NCBI RefSeq assembly: GCF_025766255.1
Contig: NW_026516678.1
Location: forward strand, 62,001-126,000
Reading direction: 5' to 3'
DNA: 64,000 nucleotides
Origin: Zychaea mexicana
Lineage: Eukaryota > Mucoromycota > Mucoromycetes > Mucorales > Lichtheimiaceae
Position numbers and translations under genes: made by a program. Positions 38,011 through 50,374 of this stretch are shown here, piece by piece; positions within the stretch are counted from its first letter, which is position 1, and every line of letters begins with the position of its first letter. The notes beneath the pieces are model-generated. The model was not told where the DNA came from and did not search any database. It worked only from the letters and a program-made list of their open reading frames with translations.

Positions 38011-41000
38011 ATGGCAACCGAGAAAGCTCGCCAGGCTGCCGAAGTGTACACAAAAGGAACCCAGGCATGGCTTCCGGTCGACACGGATGCCTGTTGGATC
38101 TCCGTCACTTGCGTTTCCAACACCATTACGGACGACGGCAATGTGCGTCTCGTGTTTGAAGACGACAACGAAGAAAAGGTAGCTAAGGGCAGCAGAAGAT
38201 ACTTCTGTACGACACGCTTATCATATCCCAAAGCAACTAACAGCACCCACCATCGACAACGATGATATGTTGTTGTAGGAACATATATTCGAGAGCAAGC
38301 TCGCCGAGATCGAAAAAGCAGATGGGTCCAACCTTCCTCCACTACGTAACCCACCCAAGATGGAGTACACGGATGATCTCACCAACCTCAGCTATCTGAA
38401 TGAACCTGCAGGTAATAAGATGCAATAAGAAAGAAAGTTCACATACAGCGTGTATCTCACACACATGACCCTACCACTATCATTGCTACTACTGCTACCC
38501 GTTCAGTTCTCAACACGATCCGTACTCGCTACATGCAGCACCTGATCTACACATACTCTGGCATCGTCTTGATTGCCGTGAACCCCTTCGACCGAGTGTC
38601 GCTCTACGAGCCAGATATCGTGCAACAATACGCGGGACGACGGCGGGGGGAGCTAGAGCCGCATTTGTTTGCGATTGCAGAAGATGCATATCGCTGCATG
38701 ATTCGGGAGCAGATGAACCAGACGATTGTTGTCTCAGGAGAAAGGTAAAACACTTGGAGACTACGCAACTGCTGCTCTAGCTAGTCAGTCACTGATGCAC
38801 ATGTATGACATACTACAGTGGTGCGGGTAAAACAGTCAGTGCAAAGTACATTATGCGCTACTTTGCCACGGCAGATGACCAGGAGTCAGTCGGAAAGAAG
38901 AAGAAAGAGGGTGGAGGCATGACCGAGGTGGAAGAGCAGATCCTGGCAACCAACCCCATCATGGAAGCCTTTGGTAACGCAAAGACAACCCGAAACGACA
39001 ACAGTTCCCGCTTTGGCAAATACATAGAAATCCAGTTCGACAAAGACGCCAACATCATTGGTGCCAAGATAAGAACCTACCTGCTTGAACGATCTCGTCT
39101 GATTTTCCAGCCAAAGACTGAGCGAAACTACCACATCTTCTACCAGGTAAATTTCATTGTGTGCACTCGCGTGCTCTGCGTATTTGCGTATTACGAGACT
39201 ACATATGCACATCGCTCATCGTTTCGTTTTTCAATCCCCTTCTCCGTGGGTGTGTCACATGCGATGCCGTGACGCTTCATATTCTTTTCCACACAGTTGT
39301 GCGCAGGTGCACCTACCTCTGAGCGAAAAGAATTCCATCTCGGCGATTATACCTCCTTCCACTACCTTAACCAGAGCGGCACAGGCACGATACCCGGTGT
39401 GGACGACGCCTACGAATTCGAAGTAACACAGCGCGCACTCTCGACCGTCGGCTTGTCTCTCCAACTACAATGGCAGATTTTCCGCCTCTTGTCCGCACTC
39501 TTGCATATCGGCAATATCCAAATCACAGGTCGCGGCGATGCTATGCTGGCTGACACAGACGAGGCTTTGATTATTGCTACACGTCTCTTGGGAATCAAAA
39601 CCGCCGATTTCCGAAAGTGGATCGTGCGCAAACAGATTGTGACACGCTCAGAAAAGATTGTCACAAATCTCAACCCAACACAGGCACAGGTTGTCAAGGA
39701 CTCGGTCGCCAAGTACGTCTATGCCAACCTCTTTGACTGGCTCGTGGGTGTCATCAATGACAGCTTGTCATCCCCTGATCCAGAAAAGATTCTCACGTTT
39801 ATCGGAGTTTTGGATATTTACGGTTTTGAGCATTTCAAAAAGAATTCCTTCGAGCAGTTTTGCATTAATTACGCAAACGAAAAACTTCAACAGCAGGTAA
39901 CGAGAAGAAGCATCCATTGCAGTCATTTACAAACTGTTATGTCTAGCTACTGACGAATGACATTGATTAGTTCAATCAACACGTATTCAAGCTGGAGCAA
40001 GAGGAGTATGTTCGAGAGCAGATCAACTGGACATTTATCGATTTCAGTGACAACCAAAAGTGCATTGATCTTATTGAAGGCAAACTCGGTATTTTGTCTC
40101 TACTCGATGAGGTACACATGTCATCCCGAACTCGTATAGAGTCCCGTTTGTATTGTTAGCTTATAGCAACTCATGTTAAATGTATCGGTAGGAATCGCGT
40201 CTCCCAGCAGGCTCGGATCAAGGCTTCTGTCAAAAACTCTACGACAATTTTGGAAAGCCAGACTACAAGCAATTTTTCAAAAAGCCACGTTTCTCCAATA
40301 ATGCATTCACTGTGGCGCATTATGCACACGACGTGCAATATGAGGCAGAGAGCTTTATCGACAAAAATAAGGATACTGTGCCCGACGAACATTTGGCATT
40401 GCTGCAAGGTTCAGAGTTTGACTTTTTGAAGGAAGTCATGGATAAGGCAGCTGCTAACAACCCGGCTCCAACGGTAGGCTCCTGTTTCTTTAAGAGTATT
40501 GTGGCTATCACTTGAAAGTATAAATCACCAACACACCATGTTGTTTATTTCGCTATATCTAGCCCGAAAAGAGCAAGCGAATGAGTATGATTGCTCGAAA
40601 GCCTACTCTTGGTTCAATCTTCAAGGTAAGAAATCAACGGAATCCATCCTTTATTCAAGTGTTCATACACTGCACAGTACTTACTAGTCTCATTGCATCA
40701 CGAAAATAGCTGTCGCTCATCCAACTCATGGATACTATCGGTCAAACAAACGTTCATTATATCCGGTGCATTAAGCCTAATGAAGCCAAGGTTGCTTGGG
40801 AGTTTGAACCCAGTATGGTCCTGTCTCAGCTCCGAGCCTGTGGCGTCCTGGAAACCATCCGCATTAGTTGCGCAGGATACCCATCGCGCTGGACATTTGA
40901 AGAGTTTGCTGAAAGATACTATGCCCTTGTACCGTCTAAGTATTGGAATGGTGATGATTTGCGTGGCCTTGCCAAGGTTATTCTTGACGCCTCGATCCCC

Positions 41001-44000
41001 GATGGGACCCAATACCAAATTGGTATTACAAAAATATTCTTCCGTGCTGGTCAAGTGAGTATTACACATGTCATCAGTGGGCTGCAACGATTCAAAAGAA
41101 GGATGGACACTCACGATTGTATTTTTTCCCGGCGGGTATGCACTTAGCTGGCATTAATGGAGAAGCTTCGTTCGGACAAGTTCAATGCAAGTGCGACATT
41201 GTTACAGAAGCATATGCGCCGCTTTATTTATCGTTCGCGGTATGTTCATATGCGCGATCTGGCTCTTCGCTTGCAATGCGTTGCACGGCAAAAAGCTGCT
41301 GCCGCCAACCTTCGATCTCTTCGCGAGCAAAAGGCCGCTGTCCAAATCCAAACCCAGTGGCGGCGATTCGCTGCTCGCAAGGCCTATAACCAAAGACAGC
41401 GGTTCATTGTCCAGCTACAGTCTGCTATCCGAGCCTACCATGCCCGGCATAAGTTGGTGTTTGAGCGTGAGACACATGCTGCCATTCAGATCCAGAGACT
41501 CGTCCGGGGCTGGTATGTAGCTTGTTTTTTTTTTCAGGATATATTTGAAGACGTTGGTTGGAAAATCCTAACCATGATTTATAGGTTTGCTCGAAAACAA
41601 TATAAGGCGCAGCGCGACTTTGTCATACATTTGCAATCATGTATCCGCCGCCGTGTTGGTCGTAAGCAACTGATGTCATTGCGTGCCGAAGCACGATCAG
41701 TCAACCACTTCAAGGAAGTTTCATATAAGCTTGAAAACACTGTGGTGGAACTCACACAGACGATCACTTCGCTAAAGGACGAAAAGAAAAGCATGGGTGA
41801 CAAGACTACTCAGTTGGAGGGCGAGATCCGCACATGGATGGAAAAGTACGAGAAGATGGAAAAACAATCTAAAAAGTTTCAGGAGAGACTTCAAGAGCCC
41901 ACGGTACCTCAAACACAATGGGATTCGCTTGTGGGCGAACGGGATCAATTATCCAAGAACTATCGAGAAGCATTAGATACACTCAAGTCACGAGATAAGG
42001 AAATTATTAGCATCAACGATTCAATGGAATCACTGCGCAAACAAAACGAGAAATTACATAAGGATTTGGAAGCAGCCAATGAGCGTGCAGCCGATGAAAG
42101 CGAAGTGACAGAGCTCAAGAGTCAGATTGCTGCATTAAAGGCACAGTTGACCCAGGCCATGCGTGGCGGTATGCGTCGTGGATCATCATCAAACAACTTG
42201 CGCAGCCTGTCACCGGCGCCAGATCGTCTTCGCAGTGTATCGCCATCTAAGCCTTTGGATGTTAATGACTTCAAGGACGACGTTCGTCAGCGCAGCCGGT
42301 CACCGGCTAGAGGAAGAAAAGCTCGCCGCAACAGTTTGGATGCACCTAGCATGAACAACCCGGTAGACAGACTTCGTTTGGACAAGAATCCACGTCCTAC
42401 CTCGATTGATCAGTACAGCAACATTTTTGGTGCAAAGGGCAATCGTATCATCCCTGGCAGCGTGATTGAAGATCCGGATGAGGAGGTATTAACAATTAAT
42501 CAGTAAAGTCTTTCTCATATTAACGCTATTACTATTATAGATCCATAGCATTTTAAGAGAAGAAGACAAGTTATTGGCCGAGATTACCGAAGGTCTTATT
42601 AAGGAGCTCAAGATGCCATTGCCAAGTATGCAAAATCCTCCTTCACGCAAGGAGATCTTCTTCCCGGCCCACATGATCAGTATGTGCGTAACGGAAATGT
42701 GGAGACGCCAATATATCCAAGAATCAGAGCGCCTTCTCTTCACCATCATGGATACGATCCAAAAACGCTGCTTGGTAAGTAGTGTAGAGAAGACACAATT
42801 TCGTCTAGCTGAGCATTTTACCATGGGACAAAGGGTTGAGTTATTCATCATTATCACATGGACAATAATAATGCAGAGCTGTTCGGGAGAAGAGGCCATC
42901 ACGCCCTGTGCCTTCTGGCTTACCAACGTACACGAACTGTTGTCAATGGTTTGCACGGCTGAACACAGCTTAGAACAAGAAGTATTCAACCATGGCCGAA
43001 GCTCTGGTTGGGCCGATTTTGAAAAGCTGGTAGCTACGGTCAAGTTCGAGATGCAGTGTCTCGAGGACAATATCTTCCATGCATGGTTGAAGGAAACGAA
43101 GCGACGCTTAAGCAAGATAATTGTCCCTGCTGTCATTGAAAGTCAATCTTTGCCCGGATTCATCACTGCCGATACAGGTCGTTTCTTCAACAAATTGCTG
43201 ACCGGATCATCCCAGCCAGCTTACAGCATGGACGATCTGCTCAACTATTTAAACAAGGTGTGGCGGACAATGAAGTGCTATTTCATTGAACCATCTGTGG
43301 CTACGCAGGTCCTTACAGAGTTGCTGAAAATGATTGGAGTTAACGGTTTCAATGATCTATTGATGCGCAAGAACTTTTCTTCTTGGAAACGAGGTAAGAA
43401 CATTCGGATATATACAGGCGAGAGGATGAAATGGGACAGATGAAAAGGAGGAAAGAGTAAACATATCTATTTCTTGCTTCTTGTAATAGCAATGCAAATC
43501 CAATACAATATTACGCGTATTGAAGAGTGGTGCAAGGGCCATGATATACCTGAGGGCAGTCTCCAACTTGAGCACTTGATGCAGACGACGAAGATGCTCC
43601 AAATGAAAAAATCATCAGTCGAGGATATTGAAAATATCTATGATGTGTGCTGGATCTTGTCTCCTACACAAGTCCAGAAACTCATTTCCAATTACCATGT
43701 AGCAGACTATGAGGTGAGGAGGCGAGAAAGATCAAGTTCTGTATTGGTACTTGCTCTCATGACTTTTGTTGTATCGTTTTAACGGTGATTACTATTGTTT
43801 TCTGCTATAGAACCCCATCAAACCTGCTATATTAAAAGCGGTAGCTGCCCATGTCGTTACCGGCGATACTGCTGATGTTCTTCTATTAGACTCTGTTCCG
43901 ATTGATGACACAGCCAATCCATTTGAGATCCCCGTACCACGTCAAACACAGCTTCAGACATACATTCCTTCCTGGGTAACTATCAATTTTCTTTGTGATT

Positions 44001-44115
44001 GAAGTTTTGATAAGTGAACTCATTTAAGCATTTCTCTATCATACAGATCAAGGTGCAGCATGTCCGTGCTCTGACTGTGTTGGTGCAACAGCAAAGCCAA
44101 CCCTCATCGGCATAA
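38011..44115 (+). CDS. MYO2: class V myosin heavy chain
   Basis: Sixteen exons: 38011-38178, 38279-38411, 38507-38744, 38819-39146, 39297-39896, 39971-40111, 40192-40473, 40563-40625, 40710-41054, 41148-41512, 41585-42485, 42541-42774, 42877-43393, 43490-43713, 43811-43975 and 44047-44115. All phases match; the product is 1590 residues, close to yeast Myo2. The P-loop GESGAGKT is at 178-185 (split by an intron). Switch I is [16 protein letters not shown] and switch II is [12 protein letters not shown]. The actin-binding part has [10 protein letters not shown]. Six or so IQ motifs (for example [18 protein letters not shown]) start near 770 and would bind calmodulin-type light chains. A coiled coil (about 930-1080) is followed by a Ser/Arg-rich hinge. 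Exons 12-16 form the globular DIL cargo domain. Myosin V carries vesicles and organelles along actin cables to the hyphal tip. Confidence 0.97.
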
Positions 44116-44510
44116 AGAAAATCCCTTGACGCTATACAATTAGCTGTTCTTCGTAAATACCAATAACCAAATTGTAAAAATTATACATAAATAACATATA
44201 AATAGTTTATTCGCTCTCTTTTCACAAAGTCTATTGTCATTAATATAACTCTCGGCCAATTTTTAAAGCCGTATACTGCTAGAATAAAGTGCTCGAGTGT
44301 AAATAAGATACGCATGATACATTGTTTAATAATGAAATAGAAGTGATTTTGCATCGATTGAGACGATCAAGTATATCGTTCAATATGCGGTGTTCTTCTA
44401 GAGTGTTGGATGGGCATGTGTGTTTATTTTGGCTTTAAAAAATGGTTATATATACAGAAAAGTTAAGGTATTATATTGTAATCGCGATAAGAATCATTCG
44501 TGTGCTTTGT
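44116..44510. other. convergent intergenic region
   Basis: About 395 bp of AT-rich sequence between the converging 3' ends of the myosin gene and the Cys-rich gene. Nothing else is seen. Confidence 0.5.
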
Positions 44511-45087
44511 TTAATGTTCCTGATTCGCGACTGCCGAGTAATTGCTCCTGTTCTGTCGCCCCTACAATATATAAGCAAACATAACCCTTTTTAAAATGCG
44601 TCTTTCAACAGCTATGATTTACTGCTAAAACAATCGCATGGTTATTACCTCCTGCCAACGGTCAAATCGAGGTTTTAATGCAGCCGAAATGAGCAGACCA
44701 ACAGTTAATATGAGAAACAAAAAGACAATCGACTCGTCCTTAACCGAGTCGCGTGCTAGCAATAATTGTTAGTCTGTCTGTCGTTCCGCAAAGCAAATAT
44801 ATAGAGGCTTGAGAAAATAAGAAAAATGGTGTTTGCTAGTTACCAAAACATGTAGTGCGAAAATCATTACTGGGACAAGTTTCATCGGCAATGCCATCGC
44901 ACATGCCATCTTGTACGTTGTCCAAACAAAATTGCTTTGTGCAGTTGCTACATGGTTTTGGATCGAGCAGAGGTAGTTCAAAGATGGTACTATTAGATCC
45001 ACAGAAACATTTGCAAAATAATGAGGGGTCGGCTGCTTCACATTGCGAGGTGACTGTAGTCAACAGTAATAAAATATAGTGAAGCAT
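44511..45087 (-). CDS. small Cys-rich single-pass membrane protein
   Basis: Exons 45087-44844, 44755-44649 and 44561-44511 join in phase (1, 0) to give 133 residues. Residues 1-19 form a signal peptide (MLHYILLLLTTVTSQCEAA). The lumenal part has paired cysteines: CKCFCGSNSTIFEL, CSNC, FCLDN, MCDG, TCPSN and CFG. Exon 2 encodes RDSVKDESIVFLFLILTVGLLISAAL, a membrane helix, and the short tail ends SNYSAVANQEH. I recall similar small proteins (a C-K-C-x-C-x-x-N-S-T block, then a C-terminal helix) across fungi, with no assigned function; this was not checked. It is a type I membrane protein with N-x-S/T glycosylation sites (NST, NCT). The mid exon is invisible as a long open frame and was found by phase and composition. 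Confidence 0.75.
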
Positions 45088-45655
45088 GGTAAGTAATAAA
45101 TATGTAGAAGAACGAGACTTTGGGATTCCGGTATAACAATGCTAGGGAAGGCGTTTCAAAAATTTCACGGATGAGTTTCACTGTCCGACATACGCATGCC
45201 GAGTATTTTCGTATGAAAAAGAAGGAAAAGAACTTACACGTTTTTAAGCAACGGGGCTCGCCCTCTCCGAAAAGAAGGCTTCCCGAAACCTGCGCCGGCA
45301 TGCCGACGGTGCGTCCCACAACATATGAGAAAGACTCTGCCGAAACATCGTCAATCCCATACTCGTTGCACGAATTCAGCCGAAGCTTCATCGAACGTGC
45401 GATATAACACTGGAAAGCAAGCAACATAAATGCCCTTTGCTCGGGCGTTGTGCTCCCAGTAGTAGCCTGACAAAAACAAAGGAGCGAGCCTAAAAGGCCC
45501 GCCCCTTTGGGCAACAGAAAGGAAAGAAATTAAGGCAGTTAGCAGTCTTGCTAGACAGACAACGTACATTAAGACGAGACACACACACCAAATTAACTGA
45601 TGAAATGATGTACTGTACTTACAGTAATAAAGCAGCGATCACACTGTGCAACCAT
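45038..45655 (-). CDS. unidentified small spliced protein
   Basis: A likely model is exon 45655-45623 (MVAQCDRCFIT, GTAAGT donor), exon 45466-45238 (ATTGSTTPEQRAFMLLAFQC... to GEPRCLKT, GTAAGT donor), and perhaps a last exon from 45180. The central exon is protein-like and helical (RAFMLLAFQCYIARSMKLRL, then YGIDDVSAESFSYVVGRTVG). No family is recognised. The 3' end is unresolved: reading on from 45180 would overlap the start of the neighbouring gene at 45087. The upstream locus (46580-47109) might be its 5' part. Confidence 0.35.
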
Positions 45656-46575
45656 CCTTGTTCTTTCATCCTTCATTGGGCCATGCCTTCAACTTGACAG
45701 CACGAGAAGCAACAAGAAGCGAGATGGACTTGTTGACCACGAGAAACAGCAGCTTGAGCAACAGGATGACGGCAACTAGCTTGTCCCTAGACACAGGAGA
45801 AGGCCTGGCTTGCTTGAGAACAAAGATGGAGTGATTTCAACCACTGTCTGTGATGGATGGATGGATGGATGGTGGATACATCTTGAGCATAGTAGGTAAA
45901 CTTCTTTGACAAGTTTCTCAGGCCGGGAGTAGCACAGTGGTGGAAACTAGTGACAGCCAAGAGACTCAGTAGCAGCAGCAGCAGAGGCAGTGGTGTGAGG
46001 TGTCTTGATTATCACACGAGTGATGACATGATAGGTCTGAACGGTGGACACAGCAGAGACGAATGGCAACACGAAATCAACGGATGGCTCTTTTCCTAAC
46101 CTTGTACGCCTTGTCCTTGCTGCCATAAGTTTCAATATACAAGTCAAAAAGAAAAGAGAAAGGTGTAAGCGGCTAGCATATATACCTCAGCAATCATCAT
46201 GCCCACATCCAGTATACCCCATCATCCCAAAGAAAATAGAATGCCGTACATTTTTTAATACTCACACTACTAACCGAGTAAGAGAAATATCGTAATGTGT
46301 GCCCTATGAAACATCCGTGGTGACGATGAGTATCAATCATCCTATGGCGCAGTCCCCAGCATTTGTCCTATCCATTTGCATCTTTCTTCATCTGTCCGAG
46401 CAACCCTTTGACTGTAATAATACTTACGTTGACCTTGTTACACTGACAGCACGCGGAAGGAGATAATGATACTTGCTCAGAGGGAGATATATGAAAAATG
46501 CTAATTTTACACAAATGCCAACTGTGATTAGCCACTCTTTTTAAAACCATTTACACACGGTCATTTCACAATTAC
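45656..46575. other. unresolved stretch with a tetranucleotide repeat
   Basis: Holds an (ATGG)5 microsatellite at about 45853-45872 and minus-strand Ala/Ser-rich readings (45947-46147) that may or may not be exons. No supported gene. Confidence 0.35.
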
Positions 46576-47109
46576 CTAGCCCATTGCCCAATTGCCAAAC
46601 ATAAAACTTACGATCCTTCTCTTCTGAGATCTTGGAGAACCAGCTTGCATATTGCGACGAGGATCCTTCTTGTGTAGCACAAAGCGGAGATGGTCATCTA
46701 TCACAAGGATGTCGTAAAAGGTTAATAGAGGGAATTGAAGGCGACGATGATTGTGGAAACAACGTATGTACACCATTTGTTGTATAGAAGAAACAACATC
46801 ACATACCATTCATAATAAAAACAGAACCTTGGCGCAGCCGCAGCAGGAGGAAAGCATGGCCGTGCTTCTTGGATGAACAATCGCACGGGTATGCCTATTG
46901 AGTGGCAATACTGTATTGATGGAAGACAATAAAGAAAAAGAGAGAAAATTTTCAGAGAAAAAAATACGCAGTGTCGTATATATACGTCTACGTTCGAATG
47001 ACCCAAAAGAAGGGGCGATAATCGCTTGACAGTTTTCACGAGCAAGATGCGTAGGAATTGCCAAAAGAGCCGTCAAGTTCTTTGCTCTTTCATTATGGAT
47101 ATTCCCCAT
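46576..47109 (-). CDS. possible spliced gene, 5' part (unidentified)
   Basis: The first exon candidate starts at 47109 (MGNIHNERAKNLTALLAIPTHLARENCQAII...FERR), with a GTATAT donor near 46985. A second, after an ATACAG acceptor, reads LPLNRHTRAIVHPRSTAML in phase. A third reads DDHLRFVLHKKDPRRNMQAG...KRRI and ends at a GTAAGT donor near 46612. The first piece is protein-like, but the joins beyond the second exon could not be made consistent, so the gene may be decayed or the model wrong. No function is assigned. Confidence 0.3.
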
Positions 47110-47638
47110 CTAAGCTGTGGCGATATTGGTACCATTTTCTAGCCACGGTCTTGTAGTTCACTGTTGTATGTTTTATTTCAGATAAGAGGTCTTGTCGTGT
47201 TTGCAAAGTAGAGTAAAAGCAAACAAGTGCCATGGTCTGATCGGAACAGGTCACTTCATAGTGTGTTGCTTTTCATGCAGTCTGGATCGGTTTCAGCTAG
47301 CCAAATAAGGAGATGCTGACAACAGTGATCATGTACGTACAGGTTGACTGTTTTCTATCGATTAGGCATATCGTATAAGCCCACATGAAGAGATAATGGA
47401 AGTCTATATGTATATAGAGCAGGTACTACGCTTGTGACGGACATACGTGATTCGATGATTACTGCTTTGCATTATCGACACATCTTCCACAAAATGTTAA
47501 TAATAAGAGTATGCATATATAGTGTTTTATCTTGCAATAGTAACAATGAGTACAAGCGAAAGCGCACAAAGAAAGAAAAATCTAGAAACTACGTATAAAA
47601 AGACAGGGGGTGATGTTGTTGTGTGTTTACTAAGTGAG
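47110..47638. other. 3' flank of the Fanzor gene
   Basis: No gene is seen on either strand. In TnpB and Fanzor systems the guide RNA is usually transcribed from the 3' end of the nuclease gene and its downstream flank, which here is this stretch read on the minus strand. No specific RNA fold or element end was recognised by eye. Confidence 0.35.
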
Positions 47639-49517
47639 CTAAATCTGTACAAGGCGTCTAGCCATGAGCGCTTTTATGAATATGTTTTTACTGCTATTGA
47701 TGTCACGGTGCATTACCGCACCGCAACCGCGGCATCGGTACACTTCGGCACCACCCATGATCCGAGCGTTGCCACAGCTTGAGCAGGTTACTGTAGTGTG
47801 TCTTTCTTCTTGTTCAATGACTGTTGCACCACGTACAGCAGCTATACGAGAGCGGAAAAAGAAATCAGAAATCATCAAGTTCACAATCAACCTCGTCCAT
47901 AATTGTTTTCTTTTCATGTGTGTCAACTAACCTCTCTCTTTCAGCTTCGCACGAAACTGGTAGTGTGCCCATGTGAGCATTGCTCGGACTGATTTCTTTG
48001 TGATGCGCCGTGCTCTTTCTCCTACTTGGTGGCGTACCATATTTGACACATGGAAGGGGGGAATTATCACAACATCAAAATTGGTGAGCAACCAATAAAT
48101 CGCTTGGTTGTGATACTCGTCTCGCAGTTGGCGTATGCGTTGAAACGTCCGATGTACTGCTTGGTTGATAGCTTGACCGTGCCTTTCGCCTGCTTTGCTT
48201 TTTAGATTATATGCGCGATCACGCTTCGAAATGAGATCATCGAGCTCCGCAGCCAATCGGTAAAATCGCTTCACTGCGTTTGGTGCAAGCAATCCTGCCC
48301 CCAACGTCGGGCTATACCAGGCGTGTGGTGTTCGGACGCCGGGGTCTAAGGCAACGGCGTGCGTCACTGGCTGCTGTGGCTCGGGATCGACTTGAACACT
48401 CCACAAGATCTTCCACTTATCCAGGCGGTGATGGTACATCACCCGGATGACCTTGCCATTGCTCCCTATATTCAAACGAGCATCGCCTCGAAGCTTGACA
48501 CCTTGGAAATGCTTTAGATAATTCTTCATATCCAGTTTGAAGAGATGAATTCGTCGCTGTCGTTGAGTGATTAGAAACTAGTATTTAATATGTGTATACA
48601 GCCATTTATTCTTATCAATTTTACCTTCATTTTCTTGTATTTGATTCCATTGAGATTCCCAAAGTTTCGGTTCACCGTCTTGAGGGCATCAGTACAAGCT
48701 CTGTTGATGCTATCCATGATTGGCTGGGTAACATCCTTTTTGCGATTTATATAGACTTGCAAAACAATCTTGGCAATACGATATAGGAACATAAACTGCG
48801 ACCACCCCGGCAGCTTACAAGCCTCCAGCTGATCAGTTCTTGTGAAGTTGTTTTGGATCAGCACTTGAACAATACGTCGTTCGTCTGTGTCATTATAGCT
48901 GTCTACGTCAACCAAACCGGGTGTGACTAGTGAATGGTTGGTTAGCACCCATCATTTTATACGCACTATGTATTGTGTCATTCATTCATAAATAAGACAG
49001 CGAACATGTTACCCAAGAAAGTTACTAGTGGAGCTCCTTTATAATAAGCAATCACCGTGTTGTATACGATCATGCTATATCTACAATGATTCTTCATTGC
49101 TTCTGCGACGGCTTTACACGGATAAGCACCAAGCACGTGCGTTTTCCAATGGCCGTTGTTTCTTTCATCATCATCAAATTCGTCCACGTCAAAATCCCTG
49201 CGATGAAAGCCGAACAGCCCTCCATCTTCATTGTCTGGATCGTCGCCATCCGGCCCCACTGGCACAATTAGATTTTCGCCTTCCGGTGCGACATCAAAAC
49301 GAGGCTGTGCTGAGCCTTCTGGCGGTACGGTGAGGTTCATATCGAACCAGGTATTCCAATGTTCTTCGAACATATCGACGTTATCTACAGTAGGCGACCA
49401 CAAGTCCGCAGCAAGCTGCTGGGTCCGGAAATCCCAGAACGATCGTGGTTGCTGAGGCTGAGGCTGAGGTTGAGGTTGAGGTTGAGGTTGAGGTTGAAGA
49501 TTTTCAGGATGTTCCAT
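47639..49517 (-). CDS. Fanzor: eukaryotic TnpB-like RNA-guided RuvC nuclease
   Basis: Exons 49517-49013, 48926-48625, 48556-47932 and 47841-47639 join in phase (1, 0, 1) to give 544 residues. After a Pro-Gln repeat (residues 8-22) and an acidic N-terminal region comes a TnpB-like helical/beta part (residues 170-330). RuvC-I is VALDPGVRTP (D340). At RuvC-II, where the usual Glu sits, the sequence is VVIIPPFHVSNMVRHQ: Pro436 replaces Glu. The arginine-rich helix ERARRITKKSVRAMLTWAHY follows, then VIEQEERHTTVTCSSCG, where E490 is placed like the alternative glutamate of nucleases with rearranged sites. The zinc ribbon is C497, C500, C514, C517. RuvC-III is MHRDINSSKNI (D524). TnpB and Fanzor cut DNA guided by an RNA from their own locus. 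Introns show that it is a nuclear gene, not bacterial contamination. No transposase lies beside it. Confidence 0.9.
49452..49497. repeat. hexanucleotide repeat coding for Pro-Gln in the Fanzor N-terminus
   Basis: Eight near-identical GGTTGA/GGCTGA units in a row, read on the minus strand as Pro-Gln pairs. It is likely to vary in length between strains. Confidence 0.8.
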
Positions 49518-49580
49518 ATTTGTAAAAAGGTGAATAAAAGAAGGGTGAATAATGACAGATAAAAAAACCAATGCATTGTC

Positions 49581-49588
49581 TATTTATA
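49581..49588 (-). promoter_or_regulatory. TATA box candidate for the Fanzor gene
   Basis: TATAAATA on the minus strand, 64-71 bp before the ATG at 49517. The leader between them is pyrimidine-rich, as at other genes here. It suggests the gene is expressed from its own promoter. Confidence 0.45.
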
Positions 49589-50374
49589 TGAATTTTCTAG
49601 CCAGAATTTTTTTAAGCTTCAACAAAGTAGTTCCTTCATGTGTAATCTTTTTTCCTTTTGATGTGACACAATAACATTTATTGCCCAATGTGGAATCGAT
49701 GTCAAACATGCATACACTTTGTAGAATGCTTAGAGATATCAGAAACAAACAAATATCACGGTATCTTCCATCAACCATAAATCTAGGAAACTATGTTTTT
49801 CGAGCACTGTACCTGGAGCTGCAGGAATCTTATCCAGTGGTATCGGAAGCTAAACTGCCCATAGCACCTTTTATCAATTACACTCTTCGATTCGTGAAAG
49901 AGCATTACTTCTACGGTAGCTTAGTAAAATAATGATGGGAGCTTATACGACCGTATCAGTAGTGGAATTTATACTTGAAGATATTAAGGTAGAAGCAATA
50001 CCTCATTGCTATTGTTATTATTACTATCGAAGACTTGCTTATGGAATCCATGAAAATCTTGGGGGGGGGGCTGGAAAGAATCACAAGGACTTAAGCAAAA
50101 TAACAGCTATGTTATTTAGTGCACTGTATTGGCTATAAATATAGCATGCTTCTGGCTCATTTTACACTACATTGTTTTTCTCGTGCACAACTAAGACGTG
50201 GATTTGGGTATCATGAATAACAATGCTGCTTTATGCATACACCTCTTACGAATGTGATTTGGAAGCCATACTAAAGTTGGGAACCCACGTGATTGTGCAC
50301 ATAGACCTGACTTTGACGTGCTGGGAAAGTACACGCAACTGAAATAACTGCTGCCTTTTATTCTTTAATTCAAC
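49589..50374. other. intergenic, no gene seen
   Basis: Divergent promoter space between the Fanzor gene and the Zn-cluster gene. Frames at 49584-49778 (minus) and 49681-49932 (plus) overlap each other and neither has a recognisable domain. A G-run of ten lies near 50060. Confidence 0.4.

Noticed and set aside
47639..49517. Bacterial TnpB contamination
   Set aside because: Three in-phase GT..AG introns, a TATA box and a Pro-Gln leader point to a fungal nuclear gene.
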